From assembly GCA_034509925.1 (NCBI GenBank), contig CM067538.1, forward strand, positions 3,029,001-3,093,000: a stretch of DNA of 64,000 bases, given 5' to 3'. The first letter of the stretch is position 1. Every line of letters begins with the position of its first letter. The DNA is from Hirudinaria manillensis. Lineage: Eukaryota; Annelida; Clitellata; Hirudinida; Hirudinidae. Both the position numbers and the translations under genes were made by a program. Under the pieces are notes generated by a model that was given only the letters and a program-made list of their open reading frames with translations, had not been told where the DNA came from and ran no database searches. Below are positions 51,183 to 62,452 of this stretch, one piece after another.

Positions 51183-52022
51183 ATGGATACGGGTTCAAAA
51201 GATGTTGAACAGCAATTCCTTCTGAGGTTGCCCGAAGATGCGGCCGAAAACCTAAGGAAAGACTTGGAAAATGGATCCAGCGGTCTCAGAGATAAACTCC
51301 TGATGGAAATTAATTCAGACTCATTAAAAGGCACGGTGGTCTACGACGGTCGGACCTACGAAGCCAAGTTATACGATCTTCCTTGCATAATAGAATCCTA
51401 TAAAACTACCAACAAAAGAATATTCTACAAATCGGCCGATATCTCTCAGGTGCTCGTGTGCTCCGGTTTGAATGGCGAAGAGAAAGAAACGACGGAGAAC
51501 AAGAAGCAACACAATCGTATGAACGGCCTGTGCCGGCCCTTTAGGGGCATCAAGGAGAAAAGGTTTAAAAAAATCGCCCACAAAACAGCGGACGAACAGC
51601 TTGACATCGATAAGGAGCTGCGACGACTTCTTGCATCCGATTCACAAGCTATCGACGTCACGTACCAGATCGTTGAAGAGGAAGAGGAACATCAGCCTGA
51701 ATTCCAATCACGACAGACCAATAGCGATGAAAACAGTTCCAGCACCTTTCCAGACGACATGGCGAAAGAATCCAGCGTCCGAGGAAGCCACCGATCCACC
51801 TGCGGAAGCAATTCCCCCAACCGGCAGCAACCGCCTTCCCGTGACGCGTCGGCGCTCAACAGCGAGTGGAGCGACTACGAGAACAGCAACCACAACGACG
51901 ACATTTTCGGGGACGTCAGCAGTTCGGACGACGATTTCGAATTCGACGAGAAAATGCTCGAGGAGCAGATTGGCAACGATTTCGACACCTTTGGAGATGA
52001 CTCCAACTCCTCATTTACGTGA
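51183..52022 (+). CDS. TAF7: TFIID subunit TAF7 (TAFII55), intronless
   Basis: 279 residues, one exon. TAF7 is a TFIID component that binds TAF1 and restrains its acetyltransferase activity until initiation. The conserved N-terminal TAFII55 domain spans about residues 8-165: EQQFLLRLPEDAAENLR, a DRTYEAKLYDLPCIIES-like stretch (here DGRTYEAKLYDLPCIIESYK), KRIFYKSADISQVLVC, RMNGLCRPFRGIKEKRFKK and DKELRRLLASDSQAIDVTYQ. The remainder is acidic and Ser/Asn-rich with EFDEKMLEEQI near the C-terminus, as in other TAF7 proteins. The start at 51183 gives the usual short leader. AATAAA lies near 52161. Confidence 0.95.
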   Translation: MDTGSKDVEQQFLLRLPEDAAENLRKDLENGSSGLRDKLLMEINSDSLKGTVVYDGRTYEAKLYDLPCIIESYKTTNKRIFYKSADISQVLVCSGLNGEEKETTENKKQHNRMNGLCRPFRGIKEKRFKKIAHKTADEQLDIDKELRRLLASDSQAIDVTYQIVEEEEEHQPEFQSRQTNSDENSSSTFPDDMAKESSVRGSHRSTCGSNSPNRQQPPSRDASALNSEWSDYENSNHNDDIFGDVSSSDDDFEFDEKMLEEQIGNDFDTFGDDSNSSFT

Positions 52023-53389
52023 GGCGTCCATCTCGAATTATTATTATTATTATTAATACTATTTAATCGTTGTTCTATTGGTCTCACTCTCTCACTTGGC
52101 CTCTATTGAGGATAGCAACACATGAATTCTTGCCTAATTATCTAATTCTCTGGATTCCAAATAAACCACTATTTACCACTTTTGGATCAGAAATAATTTT
52201 ATAATGAAATGTTCACATCCATTTCAGTGTTTAACTGTTCCAGATTTCCATAAAACTATCAATTGGCTTCAATCAATGCAGATACAAATGAGACAAGCTA
52301 ACAACAAACATATACAAAATCTTTTCTATGCAATGTAAGGGGGTCCTGCCTTGAGACCATATTTTAAACAACCTTCCCCATTACAACGAAATGTCTACTT
52401 TGTAAATAAAAATAAAAACCAACTTGAATGAAATTTAACCATAAACAGATCTTTTAAATCAAAGCGATAACCCAGCATCATGGACAAGTTTGTGCCATCC
52501 AACTATTGTAATGGCCAATAAGAGATGAATGGATGGATGGTAATGGAATAGAAGCAATGCAACAGCAAATTAAGACCTAGCTACAATCAGTCACAAATTA
52601 TTTGGAATTATGTTATATAAGGGAGTTTATAAAAAAAAACAGTTAATAAATTTTATGGATATCATTAACTTGGAAATAACCTGACGAGAAAGATGAACTG
52701 GAGAATATCAATCGGTTTTTTAAAAATAAAACCGCCTCGACACACGCAACCGCGACGACGACGATGATGACGACAGGTGCTTGCTCCTGAAAGTCATGCC
52801 AAGGAGTCTACAGCTTTTGATTTCCAATGGGTCGGTACAAAATTGCAAACACAACAGCTGAAGTTTGGTGGCGGCCACTCAAATAATTATTAATTTATTA
52901 TTAATTAATTATTTATTTATTAATTATTGACGTAACTGGCTCACGGTCGAGTAAAGTCTCAAAATAGGGTCTCCAAGTTCGTGGAATTAATGTACAAGAA
53001 CTCAAATAAAAGTACACAACTGCTTAGTAGCAGGGATAGGATGAATGTCAGCAGAAAGATGAAAAACAATAAAACATGTGAAAATAAATTTCAGGGTAAC
53101 ATGATGGGTGGATGAATGGATGGATGCATGGATGGATGTATGGATGGAAGGATGGATGTATGGATGGAAGGATGGATGGTTGAATGGTGAACTTGTTGGT
53201 CTTTAAGAAATATTGGCAGATGAACTGAACATACGAAGAATGAAGAACGGATTTAAATCTCATTGGAATCTATGATTAATGGTATGAAATCATGGTACAT
53301 TAGAACAGTGAAGGCAACTAATAAGAACATCAACATCGTCATCATTACCATCATCATCATCATCGTCGTCGTCATCATTACAATCATCA
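52023..53389. other. Intergenic region between convergent TAF7 and the unidentified gene
   Basis: 3' flanks of two genes transcribed toward each other. Contains (ATT)n (52040-52055), a GGATGGATG array (about 53105-53180) and CATCATCGTC triplets (53336-53393) running into the last codons of the minus-strand gene. No further gene seen. Confidence 0.65.
53105..53180. repeat. (GGAT)n-type array
   Basis: Imperfect GGATGGATG repeats with ATGGATGTATGGATGGAAGG variants. Confidence 0.85.
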
Positions 53390-56300
53390 TCATCTCTGTG
53401 TAGCAACGATCGCTTCTTTATCGATGGCTTGAGACATTTCTTTCAAATTCCTTGAATCCTTATCGTGGCTATTGATGGTCTGCTGTTGTTGTTGGTTCTT
53501 TTTTTTCTTTTTGTTCCTCCTTTTCTTGTTATTGCCGATCTTCTCCGAAGAAGGAAGCGACTCCTGCTCCTGGGAGAGCTGGACGACTCCTCCTTCCTTC
53601 TCTCTTTGCTTTGCTCCTTCCTCCTGCTCCTCCTCCTCCGCCCGCAGCTGCGACGGGATTTGCAGAGGTTCGCAGACGTCTACGCCGGTAGGAGTGCCGG
53701 AGTCGCTGGTGTCGTCGTTGCTTCCCAAACTGTCGAGTCTCGCTTCGCCGCAGACGAGGATTTCGACGTTTTCGACTTTCGATTTGCATTCCTCTTCGAG
53801 GACCGGTTCGACTTTCGAAGCCCGAACGACCTCCTCCGGCGGCGAATCCTGCGTCGGAAGTCGTCCGACGACCTCGCCCGCGACCTCCGTCGCCGTGGCG
53901 AACGCCTCGAGGCTCGCGATTTCCGTCGTCGCTTCTTCGACTTTCCGAGTCTCGCCGACCTCCTCTTCGACGGGGAGTTGCTTTGTCAAAGAGCAAAGGT
54001 CGTTTCCGTAGCAATTCGACCCACCAGTTGATGGAGATGCACTGAACAGCTCCTGACAATTCACAGTGATATTGAATTCCTCATGCTTAGCATTGTTGAC
54101 CTGGAGTGCAGAAGTATCATTGGAATCTTCAGTCCTACACAAAGATTCTTTTGCAATGCTTGATTCATTAATTAAGGTTTGGCCGTCGACAACTGAAACG
54201 ACGATGTCATCCACTTTTGTCCGACGTTCGGTGACAAATTTGACGGAGTCGAGAACCTCGTCGACTTCCACGTCATGACTTTCTTGGGCGAGATTGACGT
54301 CGGAATCGTCACGATCGCGTTCGTCTTCTCCGTTTCTAGCATGACATCCTACCACATCCGCTGCTCTGCTGACAAGCAAAGTAACGCCCTCGCAGTTGTC
54401 CGATAAAGGCTCTGACGGAACGTCATCGTCGACTGCTTCCGGGCACAGCTGGTTTTGTGGTTCTTTCTCTTTACCTCCATCAACTCGATCAAATAGAATC
54501 TCTCCGTCAAAAACCTTCGTCTCGCCAACGTCTTCCTCGTTCTTCTGGCTTTCCCGACCCGTTTCTACAAAAATCGGACCTTCGACGATCTTCAATTCTT
54601 CGGTTTCTGCGTTTGTCGGCGGCTCTGCCGAACGTACTCCGCAGAAGTCTTCATTCTCTTCGCCGAGAGTTTCCTCGTCCTCCTCTGCGATAGACGAATG
54701 TTGGATTTTCAATTCCTGGAAGAAAGTCGTACAAGACGACGATTTCCCGACGGCGAGGGGCGTCGTTTTCTCTTTTTCCGAGGCCTCGTCTCCCGACGAT
54801 CCGTCTTCGACGTAAGTCACCGAAGGTGGCTCGGATCCCCGGGAGGATCCGCCGAACGGGTCGTTGAGGGGGTGAGTTTCCAGGGGCACGAGGGGGGGAG
54901 GTGAAGAATTCCTGTCGAGCGAGGAAGCGTCTTCGTTCTCCTCGTCGATCTTGGAGAGAACCACTTGCGCGTCGTCGTGGTAATCTACGCTCGACCAGGA
55001 CTCCGTGCATTCGACCGACAGCCAGCTTTCTGCGATGTCTGATAATTAGTTAAGACAATTGGTTATGACAATTGGTTGTAACTTCAACAACCATAAATCT
55101 AGACGACCGTCACTTGTCTAGCGAGCTTTCATTGTAAAGACACGCATTACGATATTCTATCATATCTCACATGACTCATACCTGATTATACGATTAGATC
55201 TATGCTATCAGTTGGTAACATTTAGAGACACTTAACTGTTTAACTTAGTTTGTCATGGAAACTATTAAAAAAACAAATTGAATTAATTAATGTCATCCAT
55301 CATTAACAACCTGCAATAGCATCTGCAGTGGGAGCCTTTTCAGGCACAGCAACATCATCCTCATTAAAATTTGTTGGTGTTGTTGTTATTGTTGTTGCTG
55401 TTGTTGGTTGGATGGGTTGTTGTCTTTCATCGCAGGTGCTGTCTGAATCTCGGGCGAGGGATGAAGAGGAGGACGAGCGAAGGTCACGGAGGTCGTCCGA
55501 CTTATCTTTCCGACGTTCGGAACAAATCAACTCCTGTTTTATCGAACGAAACAGACTCGAATGACTGACGAGCTTTTAATTATTTCTAATTTTTAATTAT
55601 TTCGCAAAGAATACGAAAAAAAAGAAATCAAAGTCCAACCGAAATGAGAGTCAGGTTCCTCTGCAAGTCCAGAATCGTCTCCTTGAGAACCTTCATGTCT
55701 TGGGAAGTCACTGCATTTCCAGGAGCTAAAATTATATTAATTGAAATTATTATTAATAATCATTACAAAAGTTATCATCAACATTGAAACCAAACAAACA
55801 GTCCTTATTGTCATCATTATAATCGTTGCCATCATCATCATCATCCTCTCTTCTACCATCACCATCATCCTGCTATTGAATTAATTCTCCAAAAATATCA
55901 CTCATTACCATACAGTAGAGCAGTTGTTTTTATTCACCTATTGTGCTCTTATTTTATTCCTCAATATCAACTAATAGAAAGCACCGGGTATGGGTACCAT
56001 GTCACGCACCAGGCTTGGGTACCACGTCATGCACCAGGTACGGGTACCATGTCATGCACCAGGTACGGGTACCATGTCATGCACCAGGTACGGGTACCGT
56101 GTCATGCATCATCAAGTCATATCGTGGTATTATGCACAAAATCACTACATTGATTGATTGCTCAAACATTTGACATCTGAATGCTAACTTATTACGATCA
56201 CCATACATTATGGATGTCATAGCTGTGATAGTTAACATCACAAATTATTACAACCTGTTACAATTGTACTGTAATCGTAATAAATCATGCTTACTTATTG

Positions 56301-58852
56301 TGTTTACATCATAAATTGTGATAATGAAAAATAATAAAAGTTGACTCACAATTCATGGAGTGACTGGCAAGCTTGGTGAGAGTTTCAGAGGAAAGGAAGG
56401 AATTGAGGAGCAGATGCTGGAGTGACGGATGGCCAGGAAAAGACTGAAACAAGAATTCAAAGACATCCATTGGTGTTGGTATTCATCAGGTACGGGTACC
56501 ATGTCCATCCATCCATCCATCCATCCATCCACCCACCCACCCACCCATCCATCCATCCATCCATCCATCCATCCATCCATCCATCCATCCATCCATCCAT
56601 CCATCCATCCATCCATCCATCCATCCATCCATCCATCCATTCATTCATTCATTCATTCATTAGATGTTCAAACAGCAAGTCCACAACAAGATGACCTTGA
56701 AAAGTACCTTTGAAGGAGATTTCAGGATTTTCTCCAGAATAATTCTCCTATCTTTCAGTGCAGCATTCAACTTTTCATCTATTTGTCTCATTTTTTCTCC
56801 TGCATTGATAGTAAATAACGTTATTGCAAATATTACAATCTTATTACAACACATTGTTGTAAATATTACAATCATATTACAACACATTGTTGTAAATATC
56901 ACAATCATATTACAATACATTGTTGTAAACATTACAATCTTATTACAACACATTGTTGTAAATATCACAATCATATTACAACACATTGTTGTAAACATTA
57001 CAATCATATTACAACACATTGTTGTAAACATTACAATCATATTACAACACATTGTTGTAAACATTACAATCATATTACAATACATTGTTGTAAATATCAC
57101 AATCATATTACAATACATTGTTGTAAACATCACAATCATATTACAATACATTACAACATGTTACATCAAAATAAATAAAACATCACATCACAACTGAACA
57201 TTAAAATCTGACTGAAGACATGAATAGTCATGTCATCGTCAATGACATTTTTAATTTGTTTTAATTTTTAATGTTTTATTTTTAAATGCAAAAACAATTC
57301 AGACAGTGATGGTAATGATTGTCGGTTATTTTAGCAGGAGTTCCATCATTTCCAAAATCCTGATAAGCTTTAATCACAGAAATTTGATAACCTCACAATC
57401 CAACTGGCATCTATCTCAGTGGAATAAAAGTGCAGACTGTACAAGTTTTTAAGTACAACAAACCCACCCAAAGCAACATTGCTGGACAGCTTCTGGTCAG
57501 CAGAACAATTTGCCTCCTTCTCCCCTGAAGTCTCTGAAGTTGGATTTGAATCGTTGCCTGGTTTTGCAACAAACTCTCGAGAAAAACACCTGGAACAAGC
57601 GTTTATGCAAATAGAATCCTATAGAAAGCCGCCTTTCAAGTCATTAACTAACTAATTTCTGCATAAATTATGTAAACGATCAGAGACTGATAATTATAAA
57701 ATAAATTTAACATGTTTATCGATCATCATCCGAAGTCCAAAGACATATACATGTAAATATTACAACAACAGAATAATAACAGAATGTAATTCACTACTCC
57801 TGCTGCACTCACAAAGAAGAATGAATTTGAAACAATCAGACCATCTCATCAACTGAGACTCAATCTAACAATTCATAATTTCACAGAATAAGAAAGACTC
57901 CTGAGGGATGATGATGATGATGATGATGATGTTGCACTCAGGACAATAATTAACAGCAAACTATGAACAATGAAATGATGAATGTTCTTCTTATAAGGTA
58001 AGGATAAGGTAACATGTTCCTTTCTTTCTCATGTTATGGTGATGATGACGATGATAATGATATTTAATTATATTTTGTACTTGTACTACCAAGTCAGTAT
58101 TGTATCTTCTAGAACAAAAAGAAAATATAAAATCACAAAAAAATATATAAAATGTGTCAGTTCTTAGCAACTGGACATAGGTCAACAATCATTTTCATGG
58201 ATGTTATTGATAATGATCATAATTTATTTACATATACGTTAATAATCAATTAATATTAACATAAATCAATTAGTTTCAAGGCAATATTTGTTCTACTTTT
58301 TTGGTGACAGATTTTAAAACTTGTTTTCACCCTTAGTAACAGTACCAGTACTTGTTAAATAACAGTACCAGTACTTGTAAAATAACAGTACTGGTACTTG
58401 TAAAATAACAGTACCAGTACTTGTTAAATAACAGTACCAGTACTTGTTAAATAACAGTACCAGTACTTGTTAAATAACAGTACTGGTACTTGTTAAATAA
58501 CAGTACCAGTACTTGTAAAATAACAGTACCAGTAGAAGGTCCTGTTGAGACTCAACTCATTGCTTTAAAAGATGGTGGAAAGTTTCCAAACTGATTTTTA
58601 AAAAATGACTGTATTCATTTCCCAGACCAAATTTATTATAATGTTGTTGATTATAATAAACTTTACTTACTTACTTATTATAATCAGTTGATTGTAATAA
58701 TAATTAAAATGGCTTTAAATTTTAATATATAAATTATAATAATTAATAATGGCTTTAAAAGATGGTGGAAAGTTTTCAAACTGATTTAAAAAAAATGACT
58801 GTATTCATTTCCCAGACCAAATTTATTATAATGTTGTTGATTATAATAAAAG

Positions 58853-58891
<39 letters not shown>

Positions 58892-59024
58892 TGTCATTTG
58901 TATAGCGCAGTGCGCGTGATCTACAGGGGCGCTTTAAGGGATGTTCTTCAAAACCCAATTTGAAACCTTCATCCTCCTCTTCTGATCCGTCTACTCGAGG
59001 ATATAGTGATGATGATGATTACTA

Positions 59025-59084
<60 letters not shown>

Positions 59085-60912
59085 GTGGGAGGTCGACTTA
59101 TTAATAGCTTCAATGACGTAATCGACGGAATCATTCACATGGTAGTGAGTGGCGTGGGAGAGATAAGCGACTTAAATAAACAAATCCAACGTCGGGAGGT
59201 TGTGAAATGAAAAAATATTTCAAGAATTTAATTTAAGACGCCAGTTCACAGGTCGCCTGGACAGCCATTGACGGAGGGATGGACGGAGGGATGGATGGAT
59301 AATAATAATAATAATAGTTAATTTGTATAGCGCCATTTGCATAGCGTCGGAGGCGGATCCATTTATGGCCAGATGTACGGATGGGTGAAGGTTAAGAAGG
59401 GGACAAAACGCACCTTCGAAGGTCAACAAGCAGAGATGCAGTCTCAAGATGGGCGGATATTTAGGGTAGAGGTGAGAATAGGTTAGATGGTGACGACGAC
59501 GATGATGGCGGTGATAATGCTGACCATTGATGATATGGATGCATTGGAAATATTCTTGGTTTTCTGTACATAAATAAGGTTAAAATGGATTAAAATCTGA
59601 AATCATTCGAAACACAATCCAACGCCGATGTTGAATTCGTGAGAAAATTTTTCCATGACGATGACGTCATCCGTTCGAGTGGACTCCATTTATCCTCGCA
59701 AGCACATCATACCAATGACACTGTAAACATCATCGTCGTCGTCATCACCATCATCATCATCACACCAATGGCTGGAAAACAATGTGTTTGATATCAAACT
59801 GCACAATTAAAAAGTTGAATTCATCACTTATATCCAACCACAAGACGTATTATATATTAATATATTAATCAAGTCGTCCTACTTTCGACCAATCGCAGGC
59901 GACTTCAATTCATCAGCTGATCACGTCAGACTTTAAAGAGGAAGTTTCATTCTTATGTAGTGAGAGATGATTGAAATGCAGAGTTGAATGAATAGTTGGG
60001 TGAATGGTTGGTTGGTCGGTTGGGCGGTTGGTTGGTTGGTTGGTTGGTTGGTTGGTTGGTTGGTTGGTTGGTTGGTTGGTTGGTTGGTTGGTTGGTTGGT
60101 TGGTTGGTTGGTTGGTTGGTTGGTTGGTTGGTTGGTTGGTTGGTTGGTTGGTTGGTTGGTTGGTTGGTTGGTTGGTTGGATGGTTACATGGATGGTTGCA
60201 TGGATGGTTACATGGATGGTTACATGGATGGTTACATGGATGGTTACATGGATGGTTACTCAGATGGTTACATAGATAGTTAGAAACTCATGGTATTTCC
60301 AAAGTTAACATCACAACTCCAAAAGTCTAACGTAACCTTTGTTGGTCAACTAACAGATTTCCTTGACGACATACAGTACGATGAGCTGAGCGAAAGTTTG
60401 TCCTAAAAACAACATGAGACGCCCTTGGACTGAAGCGAATGATGAGCCGCTTTCGATCCAATTCAAAGCAACCAGCGTTGAATAACAAATGAACTTGAAA
60501 AAACAGAAGCAAATCACACAAACATATGCACGATAAAAGGGGAACTCAGCGGTGAGGCACGATGCATGAAACGACGACATGAGTGTGAGAAGTCGTAAAT
60601 TGCAACCACAACCACTTCAACCACCACCACCACTTCAACCACCGCCACCGCCAGAAGCCTCTGAGAACTCAATTCTCTGACGGTTCGCACTTACAAAAGC
60701 TTCCATCCAGATGCTGTCAGTTCATCTGGAGAGTCAATAATTCATTCATTCATTCGTTCGTTCGTTCGTTCGTTCGTTCATGCATTCAATCAGACCATTT
60801 TTAACAGTTTTTCCACTTTCAGAAAATTGCATCACTTCGATTAGGAAAGGCTTTGAAGGGTTTTGAATGAAGGGTTTAATTTCATTTTTTAAAGTAATTT
60901 TCCACTCTATGC

Positions 60913-60993
<81 letters not shown>

Positions 60994-61475
60994 CCAAATA
61001 AGACCAACAACAACAACAACCTGTTTAAAAAAAATACGATGAAAGAAGATTCGACTGTGAAACAAATGAGTCACCAAACCAACCTCTTGCCCGTCATCAT
61101 GTTTTCAGAATCAGCTACTGTTGATGTTGTTGCTGTCGTCGTCGCCGTCGGTCTCGTTATTGTCGTTGATGAAGCCAGTGCTGCCGGTGGTGTCGTCGGG
61201 TCTTTGGTCTTGTTGGTGGCGGAGAGCTGGCTGAAGTCGACGGGTTCGAAACTGCTCCACCGGCTTCTCACGGCTGCCGGGACGATACCGCGGGATTCGT
61301 TCCTGAAACATGCCAATGTTTCCTCGGATGCAATAAGCAGTTGTAGTTGAAAAAAAAAAACAAATAATAATAAAAGAAGAAAACTCAAGTTTCATCGACT
61401 CAAGTTGTTGTCAAAGAATTGATTGAAGCGGTCTTTTAAGCATAGTCTGCGTTTAATTGATTCGTAATTGTCGTA

Positions 61476-61529
<54 letters not shown>

Positions 61530-62018
61530 AATAATAAAACTAATATTATTTTTTTAACTACAGTTTATTCATTTTTTAACCATTGACGCAATAATACTAC
61601 ACGACGACACCAACAATAATAATTTAATATATTAAATAATAATTTAATATAAAAATAATTATTATTTTATTATATTGTAATAATAATATTATTATTATTA
61701 CTATTAATAATATTATTGTTATTATTACTATTAATACTACACGACGACACCAACAATAATAATTTAATATATTAAATAATAATGTAAAAATAATGTAATA
61801 ATAATGTAATAAGACTATTAATAATAATATTATTATTAATATTATTAACTATTTAGCCGTCATCGACAAATAATTTTCATTAGCCTGCTCAAAATGGGTT
61901 ACAAAAATGAGTTGCTACTCACAGGGACTTGGATGGACCTTCCAAGACCCTCCTGGCATCGGGAATGAATCCATGCTCAGGCAATTCTGGATTCTTCTTT
62001 TTGTCCCGATGGAGAAAT
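53390..62018 (-). CDS. Unidentified multi-exon gene: acidic Ser/Glu-rich protein with coiled-coil segments
   Basis: Eight minus-strand exons, each with a GT donor and AG acceptor, join in phase: 62018-61923, 61302-61084, 57589-57468, 56799-56708, 56443-56350, 55725-55640, 55533-55311 and 55038-53390 (stop). That gives about 860 residues. Readable parts: [30 protein letters not shown], a Thr-rich stretch, [20 protein letters not shown] and [18 protein letters not shown] (predicted helices/coiled coils), [18 protein letters not shown]. The last exon is 549 codons of Glu/Asp/Ser/Pro-rich sequence ending in a basic [10 protein letters not shown] and polyGln tail. I recognise no named domain. The 5' end is unresolved: a further exon at 62314-62235 fits in phase, but its reading is not convincing. 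Phase agreement across seven introns is the main evidence. Confidence 0.7.
55980..56106. repeat. GGGTACCATGTCATGCACCA minisatellite
   Basis: About five copies of a 25-26-bp unit (GGTACGGGTACCATGTCATG plus CACCA) in an intron of the unidentified gene. A lone further copy, CAGGTACGGGTACCATGTCC, occurs 400 bp away at 56488-56507. Confidence 0.9.
56502..56661. repeat. (CATC)n / (CATT)n array
   Basis: About 35 CATC repeats with CACC interruptions, then CATT repeats. Both strands read through (IHPS, DGWM), which is not a gene. Confidence 0.95.
56815..57150. repeat. 33-bp minisatellite containing a perfect inverted repeat
   Basis: About ten copies of a 33-bp unit. Most contain TTACAACACATTGTTGTAA, an 8-bp stem (TTACAACA/TGTTGTAA) around CAT. 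The unit is a multiple of three and open on both strands, so it mimics a 160-codon gene in each direction. It lies in the intron just upstream of exon 56799-56708 of the unidentified gene. Confidence 0.93.
58328..58535. repeat. 23-bp AACAGTACCAGTACTTGTTAAAT minisatellite
   Basis: About nine copies of a 22-23-bp unit. The core alternates between AGTACCAGTACTTG and AGTACTGGTACTTG, two forms that are near reverse complements of each other. Confidence 0.92.
58563..58850. repeat. Direct duplication of ~100 bp, 186 bp apart
   Basis: The segment GCTTTAAAAGATGGTGGAAA through TTGTTGATTATAATAAA occurs at about 58563-58661 and again at 58749-58849 with only a few differences. The second copy is followed by AAT repeats and the reversed GCGCTATATAAATG module. 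Confidence 0.9.
58852..58945 (-). mobile_element. SINE-like module, reverse orientation
   Basis: On the minus strand: AAGCGCCCCTGTAGATCACG, then GCGCTATACAAATGACAT, then (ATT)n. Same family as 8422-8620. Confidence 0.65.
59030..59085. repeat. (ATT)n microsatellite
   Basis: About 17 ATT repeats. Confidence 0.9.
59296..59365 (-). mobile_element. SINE-like module, reverse orientation, partial
   Basis: Minus strand: GACGCTATGCAAATGGCGCT, ATACAAATTAACTATT, then (ATT)n. A diverged or truncated member of the same family. Confidence 0.5.
60005..60272. repeat. (GGTT)n array with a 12-bp GGTTACATGGAT tail
   Basis: About 40 GGTT repeats (60028-60178), then seven copies of a 12-bp unit (ATGGTTACATGG). 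Reads Leu-Val-Gly-Trp in three frames, which is not coding. Confidence 0.95.
60911..60992. repeat. (AAT)n microsatellite
   Basis: About 27 AAT repeats, preceded 140 bp earlier by a short (GTTC)n tract (60752-60778). Confidence 0.95.
61477..61530. repeat. (ATT)n microsatellite
   Basis: About 17 ATT repeats in an intron of the unidentified gene. Confidence 0.9.
61595..61792. repeat. Direct repeat of ~60 bp (AATACTACACGACGACACCA)
   Basis: AATACTACACGACGACACCA followed by AACAATAATAATTTAATATA occurs near 61590-61650 and near 61732-61790, separated by A/T triplet repeats. Confidence 0.85.
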
Positions 62019-62128
62019 CTGATGACAAATTGGAAAAAGAAAAACAATTATTTTCGCTTAACTGGATAGCACTTGGAGGAAGCCAATCAACAGCCGACGA
62101 TAATTACAACGAACGAACAAACGAACGA

Positions 62129-62146
62129 TGATGATGATGGTGGTGG

Positions 62147-62177
<31 letters not shown>

Positions 62178-62217
62178 GATGATGATGACGATGATGATGA
62201 TGATGATGACGACGACG
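62129..62217. repeat. (GAT/GGT)n array
   Basis: GATGATGGTGGTGGTGATG-type triplets ending in GACGACGACG. Poly-Asp on plus, poly-Ser/Ile on minus. Confidence 0.9.
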
Positions 62218-62392
62218 TGGCAGGTGTTTCCCACATGTGGCCTCCACATGGCAGGTTGATGGCGAAGCTTAGGAACAGGTTGGTCAATGCATGCTTTGTA
62301 ATAAACATAGGTGCCTGGATAAGTGACGGGCAACGGACAACTCACAGGCATATGAGTCTGCCATGGATTTCCATAGTCATCAAACAAGGTAG

Positions 62393-62452
62393 GGTTAGGG
62401 TTAGTATAGAGTGTGGTGTGGTGTGATGTGTGCGGGGTTAGGGTTAGGGTTC
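62393..62452. repeat. Interstitial TTAGGG repeats
   Basis: GTAGGGTTAGGGTTAG at 62391-62406 and GGGGTTAGGGTTAGGGTT near 62434-62451, separated by a GTGTGGTGTGG stretch. Each half is followed by a similar GTATAGAGTG sequence, so a larger unit of ~45 bp seems duplicated. Confidence 0.85.

Larger units (their letters stand above)
57590..61083 (-). other. Large intron of the unidentified gene
   Basis: 3.5 kb without a convincing exon. Holds a 23-bp minisatellite (58328-58535), a ~100-bp direct duplication (58563/58749), two reversed GCGCTATATAAATG modules, and (GGTT)n and (AAT)n arrays. An open stretch at 60500-60360 (minus, hydrophobic) was considered as an exon but its phase does not fit the chain. 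Confidence 0.55.

Noticed and set aside
53465..54031. 188-codon Leu/Arg-rich plus-strand open frame
   Set aside because: Antisense shadow of the acidic last exon of the minus-strand gene. Glu/Asp-rich codons read as Leu/Phe/Arg in reverse.
56815..57150. CRISPR-like array of repeats with spacers
   Set aside because: Units are contiguous and variable with no unique spacers, in a eukaryotic intron. The same applies to the other minisatellites.
56660..57197. 163- and 177-codon frames on opposite strands
   Set aside because: Created by the 33-bp minisatellite. Only the last 31 codons of the minus frame (56799-56708) form a real exon.
58925..59000. Acidic exon-like reading [14 protein letters not shown] on the minus strand
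   Set aside because: No acceptor in the right phase. It borders a SINE-like module and satellites.
59988..60283. Leu-Val-Gly-Trp repeat proteins in three plus-strand frames
   Set aside because: Simple consequence of (GGTT)n and its 12-bp tail.
60340..60520. Possible transmembrane exon ([14 protein letters not shown]...) on the minus strand
   Set aside because: Good acceptor and hydrophobic reading, but its phase gives a stop when joined to the 61302-61084 exon, and the neighbouring exons join in phase without it.
62235..62314. First exon of the unidentified gene
   Set aside because: Phase fits, but two different readings are open and neither is convincing, so it was left out of the gene span.
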